The notes under the pieces are model-generated. The model ran no database searches. It saw only the letters and a list, made by a program, of their open reading frames with translations, and had not been told where the DNA came from. DNA of 64,000 bases from Oceanicola sp. 502str15 (lineage in GTDB: Bacteria; Pseudomonadota; Alphaproteobacteria; Rhodobacterales; Rhodobacteraceae). A program made the translations under genes and the position numbers. This document shows positions 42,971 to 52,300 of the stretch, in pieces. The stretch spans positions 806,001 to 870,000 of the forward strand of contig NZ_WYDQ01000001.1 in the NCBI RefSeq assembly GCF_024105635.1. Direction: 5' to 3'. How positions within the stretch are numbered: the first letter of the stretch is position 1; each line of letters starts with the position of its first letter.

Positions 42971-44176
42971 ATGAGCACTCCCGAGACTGGGTCCGGGGGC
43001 GGGCGGAGCGTGCCCGCGACCGATCCCCAACCGGCATCCCCCGTGGCCGAAGTGGCCGAGGCCCTGACGGGCTTTCTGGGCGAATTCAAATCGTTCCAGA
43101 GCGAACTTCATTCTCGCGTTCAGAAACAGGAAGAGCGACTGACCATGCTTCAGAAGAAGACCATTTCCGCCGGGCGTCCTGCCCTTTCGGCCGCAACCGA
43201 GGCCGGTGCGCCGCATCAGAAGGCCTTCAACGCCTATCTGCGCAACGGCGATGACGACGGGCTGCGCAGCCTGGAGCTGGAGGGCAAGGGCCTGTCGACC
43301 GCGGTGGCGGGAGACGGGGGCTACCTCGTGGACCCGGAGACCTCGGCCACGATCAAGACGGTGCTGTCGAGCACCGCGAGCCTGCGGGCGATTGCCAATG
43401 TGGTGACGGTGGAGTCGACCTCCTTCGACGTGCTCATCGACCGTGCCGACCTGGGCGCGGGCTGGGCGACCGAAACCGGGGCTTCGGTGGAAACCGACAG
43501 CCCGACGATCGAGCGCATCACCATTCCGCTCCACGAGCTTTCGGCGCTGCCCAAGGCGAGCCAGCGGCTGCTGGACGACACCGCCTTCGACATCGACGGC
43601 TGGCTGGCCGACCGGATCGCCAAGAAGTTCGCCCGCTCGGAAGCGGCGGCCTTCATCAACGGGGATGGCTCCGACAAGCCGACCGGCATTCTGGACCACA
43701 CCATCGTGGCCGAGGGCAGCCAGAGTTGGGGCGAGCTGGGCTATATCGCCACCGGGGCCGATGGCGACATTGGCGATGCCGATGCGCTGGTGGATCTGGT
43801 CTATGCGCTGGGGGCCGAATACCGCGCCAACGGCACCTTCGTGATGAACTCGAAGACCGCCGGGGCCATTCGCAAGCTGAAGGATGCGGACGGGCGGTTC
43901 ATGTGGTCGGACGGGTTGGCGGCGGGCGAGCCGGCGCGGCTTCTGGGCTATCCGGTGCTGATTGCCGAGGACATGCCCGACATTGCCACGGACGCCCATG
44001 CCATTGCCTTCGGGGACTTCTACGCCGGCTACACCGTGGCCGAGCGCCCCGATCTGCGGGTGCTGCGCGACCCGTTCAGCGCCAAGCCGCATGTGCTCTT
44101 CTACGCCACCAAGCGGGTCGGCGGCGATGTGAGCGACTTCGAGGCGATCAAGCTCCTGAAGTTCTCGGCCTCCTGA
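42971..44176 (+). CDS. GTA g5, major capsid protein
   Basis: The 401-residue HK97-type capsid protein starts with a coiled-coil delta domain (about 15-60: VAEVAEALTGFLGEFKSFQ ... RVQKQEERLTMLQKKT), removed by the protease in the RcGTA. The mature fold follows: VAGDGGYLVDPETSATIK, WATETGASVETDSPTIERITIPLHELSALPKASQRLLDD, INGDGSDKPTGIL and the C-terminal LLGYPVLIAEDMPDIATDAHAIAFGDF. AAAGGAAG lies near ATG 42971. Four RNA hairpins follow the stop. Confidence 0.96.
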   Translation: MSTPETGSGGGRSVPATDPQPASPVAEVAEALTGFLGEFKSFQSELHSRVQKQEERLTMLQKKTISAGRPALSAATEAGAPHQKAFNAYLRNGDDDGLRSLELEGKGLSTAVAGDGGYLVDPETSATIKTVLSSTASLRAIANVVTVESTSFDVLIDRADLGAGWATETGASVETDSPTIERITIPLHELSALPKASQRLLDDTAFDIDGWLADRIAKKFARSEAAAFINGDGSDKPTGILDHTIVAEGSQSWGELGYIATGADGDIGDADALVDLVYALGAEYRANGTFVMNSKTAGAIRKLKDADGRFMWSDGLAAGEPARLLGYPVLIAEDMPDIATDAHAIAFGDFYAGYTVAERPDLRVLRDPFSAKPHVLFYATKRVGGDVSDFEAIKLLKFSAS

Positions 44177-44338
44177 GGCCGAGAGTGCCGGGTGGTGCCC
44201 TGTGCGCCGCCCGGAAAGGGACACGGGCGTGCGCCGGGGCGGTCGGGAAACCGGCCGCACCATGCGGTGCCGATGTTGCTCTCCTCCGTCCGGGTGACGC
44301 ATGGGGCGTGCGCTCGTGGCCACCCGCAATTCTGCGGG
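44163..44338 (+). other. cluster of four hairpins between GTA g5 and g6
   Basis: Within 176 nt there are four inverted repeats: 44163-44184 (about 9-10 bp, spanning the g5 stop), 44188-44214 (8 bp with one G-U), 44239-44258 (8 bp with one G-U and a GAAA tetraloop) and 44323-44338 (6 bp with an ATTC loop). None has a T-run. The 193-nt gap has no gene. The likely role is 3' protection of capsid mRNA or uneven expression of g5 and g6. Confidence 0.65.
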
Positions 44339-44369
44339 GGCGGGCAGAGGGTTTTCGGGAGACTGACTG

Positions 44370-44966
44370 ATGATTTTGACCGAGTTGACCACGGTGCCTG
44401 CGGCGGCGCTTCCGGTGGTCGAGTTCAAGGCGCATCTGCGGATGGGCACGGGATTTTCCGACGAGGGGTCGGAGGACGGGCTGCTGGAGACGCTGCTGCG
44501 GGCCGCGATGGCGGCGGTGGAGGCCTGGACCGGGAAGGTGCTGCTGGCGCGGGAGTTCCGGTGGGTGCTGGCGCATTGGCGCGGGACGGATGCGATGGCG
44601 CTGCCGGTGGCGCCGGTGAGCGCGATCACCTCCGTGAAGACGGTGGATCTGCTGGATTGGGAGAGCCTCGTGGCGCCCGCGAAGTACCGGCTGGAGCCCG
44701 ACACCCACCGCCCCCACATCCGGGCCACGGGAACCACCTTTCCGGCGGTGCCGAAGGGCGGGACCATCGTGATCGAGTTCGGGGCCGGGTTTGGCGCCGC
44801 TTGGAGCGATATTCCGCCCGATCTGGCGCAGGCGGTGCTGCTGCTGGCGGGGCACTACTACGACTACCGCCACGAGGCGCGGCCCGGCGAAGGGGTCATT
44901 CCCTACGGCGTGTCGGCGCTGATCGAACGCTGGCGCTCGATCCGCATCACCGGGGCAAGACGATGA
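44370..44966 (+). CDS. GTA g6, head-tail connector/adaptor
   Basis: The 198-residue protein matches the phiE125 gp8/HK97 gp6-like adaptor family: VVEFKAHLRMGTGFSDEGSEDGLL, the AAMAAVEAWTGKVLLARE helix, and VIEFGAGFGAAWSDIPPDLAQAVLLLAGHYYDYRHEA. It would sit below the portal. Its stop overlaps the g7 start (ATGA). Confidence 0.9.
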   Translation: MILTELTTVPAAALPVVEFKAHLRMGTGFSDEGSEDGLLETLLRAAMAAVEAWTGKVLLAREFRWVLAHWRGTDAMALPVAPVSAITSVKTVDLLDWESLVAPAKYRLEPDTHRPHIRATGTTFPAVPKGGTIVIEFGAGFGAAWSDIPPDLAQAVLLLAGHYYDYRHEARPGEGVIPYGVSALIERWRSIRITGARR

Positions 44967-45304
44967 GCGTGGTGCCGGTGCTGAACCGAAAGCTGGTGCT
45001 CGAAACCCCGGAGCGCCTGCCCGATGGCTCGGGCGGGTGGAGCCAGAGCTGGGCCGAGCTGGGCCAGCTTTGGGCGGAGGTGAAATCGGGCAGCGGGCGG
45101 GAGCGGGCGGACGAGTTCCTGACGGTCTCTTCGGTGCCCTACCGGATCACGGTGCGCGCCGCCCCGCCGGGGGCGACGAGCCGCCCGAGGCCGGAACAGC
45201 GGTTCAGGGAGGGGGCGCGGATCTATCGCATTCTGGCGGTGGCCGAGCGCGATGCGCGGGGCCGCTACCTGACCTGCTATGCCCGCGAGGAGGTGTCGGC
45301 ATGA
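44963..45304 (+). CDS. GTA g7, head closure protein (head-tail joining)
   Basis: The 113-residue protein fits the SPP1 gp16-like stopper family: LNRKLVLETPERLPDGSGGW, GQLWAEVKSGSGRERADEFL, and a closing YRILAVAERDARGRYLTCYARE. ATG 44963 overlaps the g6 stop by 4 nt; the long open frame before it is a shadow. It ends overlapping the g8 start by 4 nt. Confidence 0.88.
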   Translation: MSVVPVLNRKLVLETPERLPDGSGGWSQSWAELGQLWAEVKSGSGRERADEFLTVSSVPYRITVRAAPPGATSRPRPEQRFREGARIYRILAVAERDARGRYLTCYAREEVSA

Positions 45305-45708
45305 GTTACGGAGCATCTGCGGCGCTACAGGCCGCGCTCTACCAGCACCTTGCCGCGGATCCGGGCGTTTCGGCGCTGGTGGGCAGCGACATCTACGATG
45401 CCGCCCCGCCGGGCGCGCCGCCGGGAACCTATGTGAGCCTCGGGCCGGAGGAGGTGCTGTCGCGCTGCGACTGCACCGGCGAGGCCGCGCTGCACCGGTT
45501 CACGGTGAGCGTTGTCAGCGATGCGGCGGGCTTCGGTGCCGCCAAGCAGATCGCGGGCGCCATCAGCGACGCGATGCTGGGGGCCGATCTGTCCCTCAGC
45601 CGGGGCCGGCTGGTGAGCCTCAAGTTCGAACGTGCCCGTGCCCGCCGAGTGGGCGAGGGCAACCAACGCCGTATTGATCTGCGCTTCGCGGCCTGGATCG
45701 ACGACTGA
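45301..45708 (+). CDS. GTA g8, tail terminator (DUF3168)
   Basis: The 135-residue protein has the DUF3168 pattern: ALQAALYQHLAADPGVSALVG, IYDAAPPGAPPGTYVSLGPEEV and RFTVSVVSDAAGFGAAKQIAGAISDAM. Such proteins cap the tail tube at the head end. The start overlaps g7 (ATGA), in line with tight translational coupling through g6-g8. Confidence 0.88.
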   Translation: MSYGASAALQAALYQHLAADPGVSALVGSDIYDAAPPGAPPGTYVSLGPEEVLSRCDCTGEAALHRFTVSVVSDAAGFGAAKQIAGAISDAMLGADLSLSRGRLVSLKFERARARRVGEGNQRRIDLRFAAWIDD

Positions 45709-45733
45709 CCTTTCATCCTGAAGGAGAACGCAA

Positions 45734-46147
45734 ATGGCTGCCCAGAATGGCAAAGACCTTTTGATAAAGATGGACATGACCGGCAGCGGCCTGTTCGAGA
45801 CCGTCGCCGGGCTGCGCGCGACGCGGGTGAGTTTCAACACCGAGAGCGTGGATGTGACCTCGCTCGAAAGCCAGGGCGGGTGGCGCGAGCTGCTGGCCGG
45901 GGCGGGGGTGAAGAGCGCCAATATCAGCGGCTCGGGCGTGTTCCGGGACGAGGCGAGCGACGAGCGGGCGCGGCAGATCTTCTTTGACGGGGAGACGCCG
46001 GAGTTTCAGGTCATCATCCCCGACTTCGGCGTGGTGGAGGGGGCGTTTCAGATTACCTCGGTCGAATACGCGGGCAGCCACGATGGCGAGGCGACCTATG
46101 AGCTGGCGCTGGCTTCGGCGGGTGCGCTGAGCTTCACGGCGATCTGA
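45734..46147 (+). CDS. GTA g9, major tail tube protein
   Basis: The 137-residue protein fits the TP901-1-like tail tube family: MAAQNGKDLLIKMDMTGSGLFETVAGLRATRVSFNTESVDVTS, then GVKSANISGSGVFRDEASDE and the closing YELALASAGALSFTA. It forms the stacked rings of the tail. AAGGAG precedes the ATG. Confidence 0.92.
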   Translation: MAAQNGKDLLIKMDMTGSGLFETVAGLRATRVSFNTESVDVTSLESQGGWRELLAGAGVKSANISGSGVFRDEASDERARQIFFDGETPEFQVIIPDFGVVEGAFQITSVEYAGSHDGEATYELALASAGALSFTAI

Positions 46148-46149
46148 GG

Positions 46150-46470
46150 ATGGCGAACCCATGGACCGGGGAGGCGGTGCTGGTGCTCGATGGCGCCGAG
46201 CACCGCTGCAAGCTGACGCTCGGCGCGCTGGCCGAGCTGGAGGCGGCGCTGGAGACGGGAACGCTGATGGAGCTGGTCGAGCGCTTCGAGGGCGGGCGGT
46301 TCAGCACGCGGGACGTGCTGGCGCTGCTGGTGGCCGGGCTCAGGGGCGGGGGCTGGCAGGGCCGCGCCGCCGACCTGCTGACCGTGGAGATCGGCGGCGG
46401 CCCCGTGGAGGCCGCGCGGGTGGCCGCCGAGCTGCTCGCCCGCGCCTTCGCGCTGCCCAAGGGCGCGTGA
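46150..46470 (+). CDS. GTA g10, tail assembly chaperone-like protein
   Basis: The 106-residue protein matches the GTA gp10 family: VLDGAEHRCKLTLGALAELEAALETGTLMELVERFEGGRFSTRDVLALLVAGLRGGG. It is in the usual place of tail assembly chaperones, between tube and tape measure. The next gene begins on the base after its stop. Confidence 0.88.
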   Translation: MANPWTGEAVLVLDGAEHRCKLTLGALAELEAALETGTLMELVERFEGGRFSTRDVLALLVAGLRGGGWQGRAADLLTVEIGGGPVEAARVAAELLARAFALPKGA

Positions 46471-46653
46471 ATGGACTGGGCCGGGCTGCTGCGCCGGGGC
46501 CTTCTGGAGCTGCGGCTGAAGCCGGCGGAGTTCTGGGCGCTGACCCCGGTGGAACTGATGGTGATGCTGGGGCTGGAGCAGGCCGCCCCGCCGCTGACAC
46601 GGGCGCGGCTGGCCGAACTGGCCGCCGCCTTCCCCGACAAACCGAAGGATTGA
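46471..46653 (+). CDS. GTA small tail assembly chaperone (g10.1)
   Basis: The 60-residue protein (MDWAGLLRRGLLELRLKPAEFWALTPVELMVML) matches the short phage tail assembly chaperone family (rcc01693/TAC type), with the PAEFWALTPVEL signature. In phages the two chaperone products coat the tape measure; here they are two separate adjacent genes without a visible frameshift link. Confidence 0.85.
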   Translation: MDWAGLLRRGLLELRLKPAEFWALTPVELMVMLGLEQAAPPLTRARLAELAAAFPDKPKD

Positions 46654-46657
46654 TCCG

Positions 46658-47320
46658 ATGGCAGACTACGACGGGGCCGAGGCCCTCGAGACGCAGGTGG
46701 ACGCGCTGGAGACCGCCTTTGGCGGCGCGGCGCAGATGGTGGCCGCTTTCGACAGCGAGTTGATGCGGATGCAGGCGAGCCTGACGGTGACGCAGGCCAA
46801 TGTCGGCCAGCTTTCGAGCCAGATCGGGCGGGGTCTGCGCAAGGCCTTCGACGGGCTGGTGTTTGACGGGATGCGGCTTTCGGAGGCGCTGCGCACGGTT
46901 GCGGAGGCGATGGTGAATGCCACCTACAACGCCGCGATGAAGCCGATCACCGACCATTTCGGCGGGCTGATTGGCAATGGGCTGGAAAACTTCATCACCG
47001 GCGGCCTCGCCTTCGAGAAGGGCGGGGCCTTCAGCCAGGGGCGGGTGCAGCCCTTTGCCAAGGGTGGGGTGGTGAGCCAGCCCACGATGTTTCCGATGCG
47101 GGGCGGGCGCGGGCTGATGGGCGAGGCGGGGCCGGAGGCGATCATGCCGCTGGCACGGGGCGCGGACGGCTCGCTGGGGGTGCGCACGCAGGGCGGCGGA
47201 CGGCCGGTGAACCTGGTGATGAACATCTCGACCCCGGATGTGAAGGGCTTCGAGCGCAGCCGCGCGCAGGTGGCCGCGCAGATGAGCCGGGTGCTGGCGC
47301 AGGGCCAGCGCAACCGCTGA
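46658..47320 (+). CDS. GTA g11, short tape measure protein
   Basis: The 220-residue protein starts with a helical domain (ALETQVDALETAFGGAAQMVAAFDSELMRMQASLTVTQ) and has a Gly/Phe-rich centre (GGVVSQPTMFPMRGGRGLMGEAGPEAIMPL) typical of the C-terminus of lambda-like tape measures. It is far shorter than phage tape measures, which agrees with the short GTA tail. Confidence 0.9.
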   Translation: MADYDGAEALETQVDALETAFGGAAQMVAAFDSELMRMQASLTVTQANVGQLSSQIGRGLRKAFDGLVFDGMRLSEALRTVAEAMVNATYNAAMKPITDHFGGLIGNGLENFITGGLAFEKGGAFSQGRVQPFAKGGVVSQPTMFPMRGGRGLMGEAGPEAIMPLARGADGSLGVRTQGGGRPVNLVMNISTPDVKGFERSRAQVAAQMSRVLAQGQRNR

Positions 47321-47353
47321 GGCGGGCAGGACAGCAATTGGAAGGATGACGTG

Positions 47354-47986
47354 ATGGGATTTCATGAGGTGCGGTTTCCGGCCAGCCTGAGCTTTGGCTC
47401 GGTGGGCGGCCCGGAGCGGCGGACCGAGATCGTGACGCTGGCCAATGGCTTTGAGGAGCGCAACACGCCCTGGGCCCATTCGCGCCGCCGCTACGACGCG
47501 GGGCTGGGGATGCGCTCGCTCGACGACATCGAAACGCTGCTGGCTTTCTTCGAGGCGCGACGTGGCCAGCTCTACGGGTTTCGCTGGAAGGACTGGTCGG
47601 ACTTCAAGACCGGTGCCGCCAGCGCCACCCCGGATTGGCAGGACGAGGTAATCGGCACCGGTGACGGGGTGACGAAGAGGTTTCAGCTTTCGAAAACCTA
47701 TCGCTCGGGCGATGCGAGCTACACCCGGCCCATCACCAAGCCGGTGTTCGGCAGCGTCACGGCGGGGATCGAGGGGACGTATTACCAGGAGGGGGTGCAT
47801 TTCGAGGTCGATCTGGCTGCTGGCACGGTGACCTTCGAGGATGCGCCCTCGATCGGCTTTGCGGTGACGGCGGGCTTTGAGTTCGACGTGCCGGTGCGCT
47901 TTGACACCGACAGGATCCAGACCTCGGTGGCGAGCTTCAAGGCGGGCGATGTGCCCACGGTGCCGGTGGTGGAGCTGCGCCTGTGA
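47354..47986 (+). CDS. GTA g12, distal tail protein (DUF2460)
   Basis: The 210-residue protein fits DUF2460: FHEVRFPASLSFGSVGGPERRTEIVTLANGFEERNTPWAHSRRRYDAG, then FFEARRGQLYGFRWKDWSDF. ATG 47354 has AAGGA 7 nt upstream; the GTG before it is too close to that site. It overlaps g13 by 4 nt. Confidence 0.92.
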   Translation: MGFHEVRFPASLSFGSVGGPERRTEIVTLANGFEERNTPWAHSRRRYDAGLGMRSLDDIETLLAFFEARRGQLYGFRWKDWSDFKTGAASATPDWQDEVIGTGDGVTKRFQLSKTYRSGDASYTRPITKPVFGSVTAGIEGTYYQEGVHFEVDLAAGTVTFEDAPSIGFAVTAGFEFDVPVRFDTDRIQTSVASFKAGDVPTVPVVELRL

Positions 47987-48909
47987 GCGGGGCGGGGCCG
48001 GAGGCGGCGGCGCTTCATGCGCATCTGGGCGGCGGCATTACCACGGTGTGCCGCTGCTGGAGCGTGACGCGGGCCGATGGCCGGGTGTTGGGCTTTACCG
48101 ATCACGACGCCGGGCTTTCGTTCGACGGGCTGGAGTTCAGGGCGAACACCGGGCTGACGGCCAAGGCGCTGGTGCAGGGCACCGGGCTTTCGGTCGACAA
48201 CACCGAGGCGCTCGGGGCGCTGATGAGCGAGGCGATCACCGAGACGGACATTCTGGCCGGGCGCTATGACGGGGCCGAGGTGAAAGCCTGGATGGTGAAC
48301 TGGGCCGATCCCGGCGCGCGGCTGCTGCTGTTTCGCGGCACGATCGGCGAGGTGAGCCGGGCGAACGGGGCTTTCGAGGCCGAGCTGCGGGGGCTGACCG
48401 AGGCGCTCAACCAGCCGCAGGGGCGGGTGTATCAGCCGCAATGCAGCGCGGTGCTGGGCGACGGGATGTGCCGGTTCGATCTGGGCGCCGCGGGCTACAG
48501 TGCCGAGGTGGCGGTGCAGGCGGTGGAGGGGGGCCGTGTATTTGGCTTTGCCGACACGGCAGAGTTCGATCTGCGCTGGTTCGAGCGCGGCCGCCTGCGG
48601 GTGATGAGCGGGCAGGCCGAGGGGCTGGTGGGGCTGATCAAGAATGACCGGCTCACCAACGAGGGCCGCGAGGTGGAACTCTGGGAGCAACTCCCGGCGC
48701 AGATCGCGGCTGGCGACATGGTGCGGCTGGAGGCGGGCTGTGACAAGCGCGCGGCCACCTGCCGGCTGAAGTTCGACAACTTCCTGAATTTTCGCGGTTT
48801 TCCGCACATCCCCGGCGAGGACTGGATGATGAAGTATCCCAAGCGCGGGGAAGGCAACAGCGGGGAGAGCCGCCATGGCGCGACGCCTTCCGCTTTGCCG
48901 TGGTTCTGA
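47983..48909 (+). CDS. GTA g13, baseplate hub protein (DUF2163/BR0599)
   Basis: The 308-residue protein fits DUF2163 with a C-terminal phage BR0599 domain: TTVCRCWSVTRADGRVLGFTDHD, the PQCSAVLGDGMCRFD cysteine-bearing stretch, CDKRAATCRLKFDNFLNFRGFPHIPGED. The conserved cysteines may bind an iron-sulfur cluster, as proposed for the RcGTA hub. The start overlaps g12 and the stop abuts g14. Confidence 0.92.
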   Translation: MSGAGPEAAALHAHLGGGITTVCRCWSVTRADGRVLGFTDHDAGLSFDGLEFRANTGLTAKALVQGTGLSVDNTEALGALMSEAITETDILAGRYDGAEVKAWMVNWADPGARLLLFRGTIGEVSRANGAFEAELRGLTEALNQPQGRVYQPQCSAVLGDGMCRFDLGAAGYSAEVAVQAVEGGRVFGFADTAEFDLRWFERGRLRVMSGQAEGLVGLIKNDRLTNEGREVELWEQLPAQIAAGDMVRLEAGCDKRAATCRLKFDNFLNFRGFPHIPGEDWMMKYPKRGEGNSGESRHGATPSALPWF

Positions 48910-48910
48910 G

Positions 48911-49363
48911 ATGGAAGTGCAGCGACGAGAGGCGATCGTGGCGGCGGCACGTGGCTGGATCGGCACGCCCTATCGGCATCAGGCGTCGTGCAGGGGGGCG
49001 GGCTGCGATTGCCTCGGCCTGTTGCGGGGAGTGTGGCGCGAGCTCTGGGGCCGCGAGCCGGAGGCCGTGCCGGCCTACAGCCGCGACTGGTCGGAGGCCG
49101 CGCGGGAAGAGGCGCTATGGGCGGCGGCCCGGCGACACCTGCGCGAAAAGCCGCTGCGGGCGCCGGAAGCGCCCGGCGATGTGGTGCTCTTCCGGATGCG
49201 GGAGGGCGCGGTGGCCAAGCACCTGGGCCTTCAGGCGCGGGTGGGCGAGGCCGCGAGTTTCATTCACGCCTATTCGGGGCACGGGGTGGTGGAAAGCGCC
49301 TTTACCCGCCCCTGGGCGCGTCGGGTGGCGGCGCGATTTGAATTTCCCGAGGGGGTCTGCTGA
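48911..49363 (+). CDS. GTA g14, NlpC/P60 cell-wall peptidase
   Basis: The 150-residue protein has the NlpC/P60 fold with the catalytic Cys in GCDCLGLLRGVWREL (about residue 33) and the catalytic His in AVAKHLGLQ. It would cut host peptidoglycan during DNA entry. ATG 48911 follows the g13 stop by 1 nt; an in-frame ATG at 48875 inside g13 is possible but adds a poorly conserved basic stretch. Its stop overlaps the g15 start. Confidence 0.9.
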   Translation: MEVQRREAIVAAARGWIGTPYRHQASCRGAGCDCLGLLRGVWRELWGREPEAVPAYSRDWSEAAREEALWAAARRHLREKPLRAPEAPGDVVLFRMREGAVAKHLGLQARVGEAASFIHAYSGHGVVESAFTRPWARRVAARFEFPEGVC

Positions 49364-52300
49364 TGGCGACGATTTTACTTTCGGCGGCGGGAGCCGCGCT
49401 TGGATCCTCCTTGGGAGGCACCTTTCTGGGCCTGTCGGGGGCGGTTATCGGCCGTGCCGTGGGCGCGACCCTCGGCCGGGTGATCGACCAGCGGCTGATG
49501 GGGCAGGGCAGCCAGGTTGTGGAGGCTGGCAAGGTCGAGCGCTTTCGCGTCACCGGGGCCAGCGAGGGCGCGCCGATCGGGCAGGTTTTCGGGCGGATGC
49601 GTGTGGGCGGCCAAGTGATCTGGGCGACCCAGTTCAAGGAGCATGTGAGCGAAGAGAGCACCGGCGGGAAAGGGGCGCCCAAGGGGCCGACGGTGCGCAG
49701 CTATTCTTACTCCATCAGCCTTGCGGTGGCGCTCTGCGAAGGTGAGATCAGCCGGGTTGGCCGGGTGTGGGCCGATGGGGTGGAGATTGCGCCGGATGAT
49801 CTGACCATGCGGGTCTACGCGGGCACCGAAGACCAGCTGCCCGACCCCAAGATGGAGGCCGTGGAAGGCGCTGGGCAGGTGCCTTCTTATCGCGGGCTGG
49901 CCTATGTGGTGATCGAGGATCTGCAACTGGGCGAGTTCGGCAACCGGGTGCCGCAGCTGTCGTTCGAGGTGGTGCGTCCGGTGAGCGCCGAGGTCGACAC
50001 GCCGGAGGCCCGTAGCCTGAGCCGCGTGGTGAAGGCGGTGGCGCTGGTGCCGGGCACGGGCGAATACGCGCTGGCCACCACGCCGGTGCATTATGACTTC
50101 GGGCAGGGCCACAGCCAGTCGGCCAACGTCAACAGCCCCAGTGGCAAGACCGATTTTGCGGTGTCTCTGGAGACCCTCGGCGACGAGCTGCCCGCCTGCG
50201 GTTCGGTTTCGCTGGTGGTGAGCTGGTTTGGCAGCGACCTGCGCTGTGGCAGCTGCGAAGTGCGCCCCAAAGTGGAGCAGGCCATCCATGACGGCAAGCC
50301 GATGCCCTGGCGGGTGAGCGGCCTCTCGCGCGGTGCGGCCGGGCAGACCCCGCGAGATGCGGAGGATCGCCCGATCTATGGCGGGACGCCTGCGGACGCG
50401 GCTGTGCTCGAGGCGATTGCAGCGATGAAGGCGGCGGGGCAGGAGGTTGTCTTCTATCCGTTCATTCTGATGGACCAGCTCGAGGGGAACGGGCTGCCCG
50501 ATCCCTGGAGCGGCGCCTCCGACCAGCCGAAACTGCCGTGGCGGGGGCGGATCACCCAATCCATCGCCGCAGGCCGGGATGGCTCGCCCGATGGCACGGC
50601 GGCGGCGGAGGCAGAGGTGGCGGCCTTCTTCGGCACGGCTTCGGCGGGCGACTTTTTGGTGGCTGGTGGGGTGGTGAGCTATGGGGGCCCCGAGGAGTGG
50701 TCGTTCCGGCGGTTCATTCTGCACTATGCGCATCTCTGCGCGGCGGCAGGGGGCGTGGAGGCCTTCTGCCTTGGCTCCGAGATGCGCGGCCTGACCCAGA
50801 TCCGGGGCGCGAGCGGCTTTCCGGCGGTGGCGGAAATGCGGGCGCTTGCGGCGGAGTTGCGGGGCATTCTGGGGGCGGGCTGCAAGATCGGCTATGCCGC
50901 CGATTGGAGCGAATACTTTGGCTACCATCCGCAGGACGGCTCGGGCAATGTCTATTTTCACCTCGATCCGCTCTGGGCCGATGCCAACATAGATTTCATC
51001 GGGATCGACAACTACATGCCGATCTCGGACTGGCGCGATGGTGAAAGCCATGCCGACGCCGGGGCCGGGGCGATTTATGACCTCGATTACCTGAAGGGCA
51101 ATGTTGCGGGCGGCGAGGGCTATGATTGGTATTACGCCCATGACGCCGCGCGAAAGGCCCAGATCCGCACGCCGATCACGGATGAGGCGCATGGCGAGCC
51201 TTGGATCTATCGCTACAAGGACCTGAAGAGCTGGTGGCAGAACGTGCATCACGAGCGGATCGGGGGCCAGCGACAGGCTGCGCCGACCGATTGGTTGCCC
51301 GAGGCCAAGCCGATCTGGTTTACCGAACTGGGCTGCGCGGCGATCGACAAGGGCACCAACCAGCCCAACAAATTCCTCGATGCGAAGAGCTCGGAAAGCG
51401 GGCTGCCGCATTTTTCGGACGGCACCCGCGACGACCTGATTCAGGCGCAATACCTGCGGGCGGTGGCGGCGCATTTCGACGAGGTAGGCAACAATCCGGT
51501 GTCGGCCACATATGGCGGGCCGATGGTGGACATGAGCCGCGCCCATGTCTGGGCCTGGGATGCGCGGCCCTTTCCCTATTTTCCGGCGGCGCTCGAGGTG
51601 TGGAGTGATGGCGACAACTACGCGCGCGGGCATTGGCTGAACGGGCGGGTGACGAGCGAGGCGCTTCCGGCCGTTGTGGCCGAGCTGTGCTTGCGCTCGG
51701 GCCTGTCGCTGGAGGCGCTCGACCTTCGCAGGCTCTTCGGGTTGGTTCGCGGCTATACGGTGAGCGATCTGCAAGGTGCCCGGGCGGCGCTACAACCGCT
51801 GATGCTGGCCTTTGGGTTTGATGCCGTGGAGCGGGAGGGAACCCTGCGGTTTGCCAGCCGCACAGGGCTGACGGGCGGGCAGATCAGCCGCGACACGCTT
51901 GCTGTGACCGATGATCTGGATGCCGATATTACCCTGCTGCGTGCGCCGGCGGCGGAGACGGCGGGCAAGGTGCGGTTGAACTACGTCGAGAACAACGGCG
52001 CCTACGAGGTGCGGGCCGCAGAAGCGATCTTTCCCGACGAGGTGAGCTACGCGGTGGCGCAGTCTGAACTGCCGCTGGCGCTCACGAAGTCGGAGGCGCA
52101 GGGCATCGTAGAGCGCTGGCTTGCGGAGAGCCGGGTGGCGCGGGATACGGCGCGGTTTGCCCTGCCGCCGTCGATGCTCTCGATCGGGGCGGGCGATGTG
52201 ATCACGCTGCCGACGGAAGACCGGATGGCGGATTACCGGGTGGACAAGGTGGAGCAGGCGGGCAGCCAGATCATCGACGCGGTGCGCGTCGAGCCAAGTG

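Noticed and set aside
41654..44767. 1037-codon minus-strand open frame across the GTA cluster
   Set aside because: It is antisense to portal, protease and capsid genes, all of which have clear family motifs; the length reflects GC bias.
46150..46653. Programmed frameshift joining the two GTA tail chaperone genes
   Set aside because: The second gene has its own ATG right after the first stop, and no slippery heptamer is seen.
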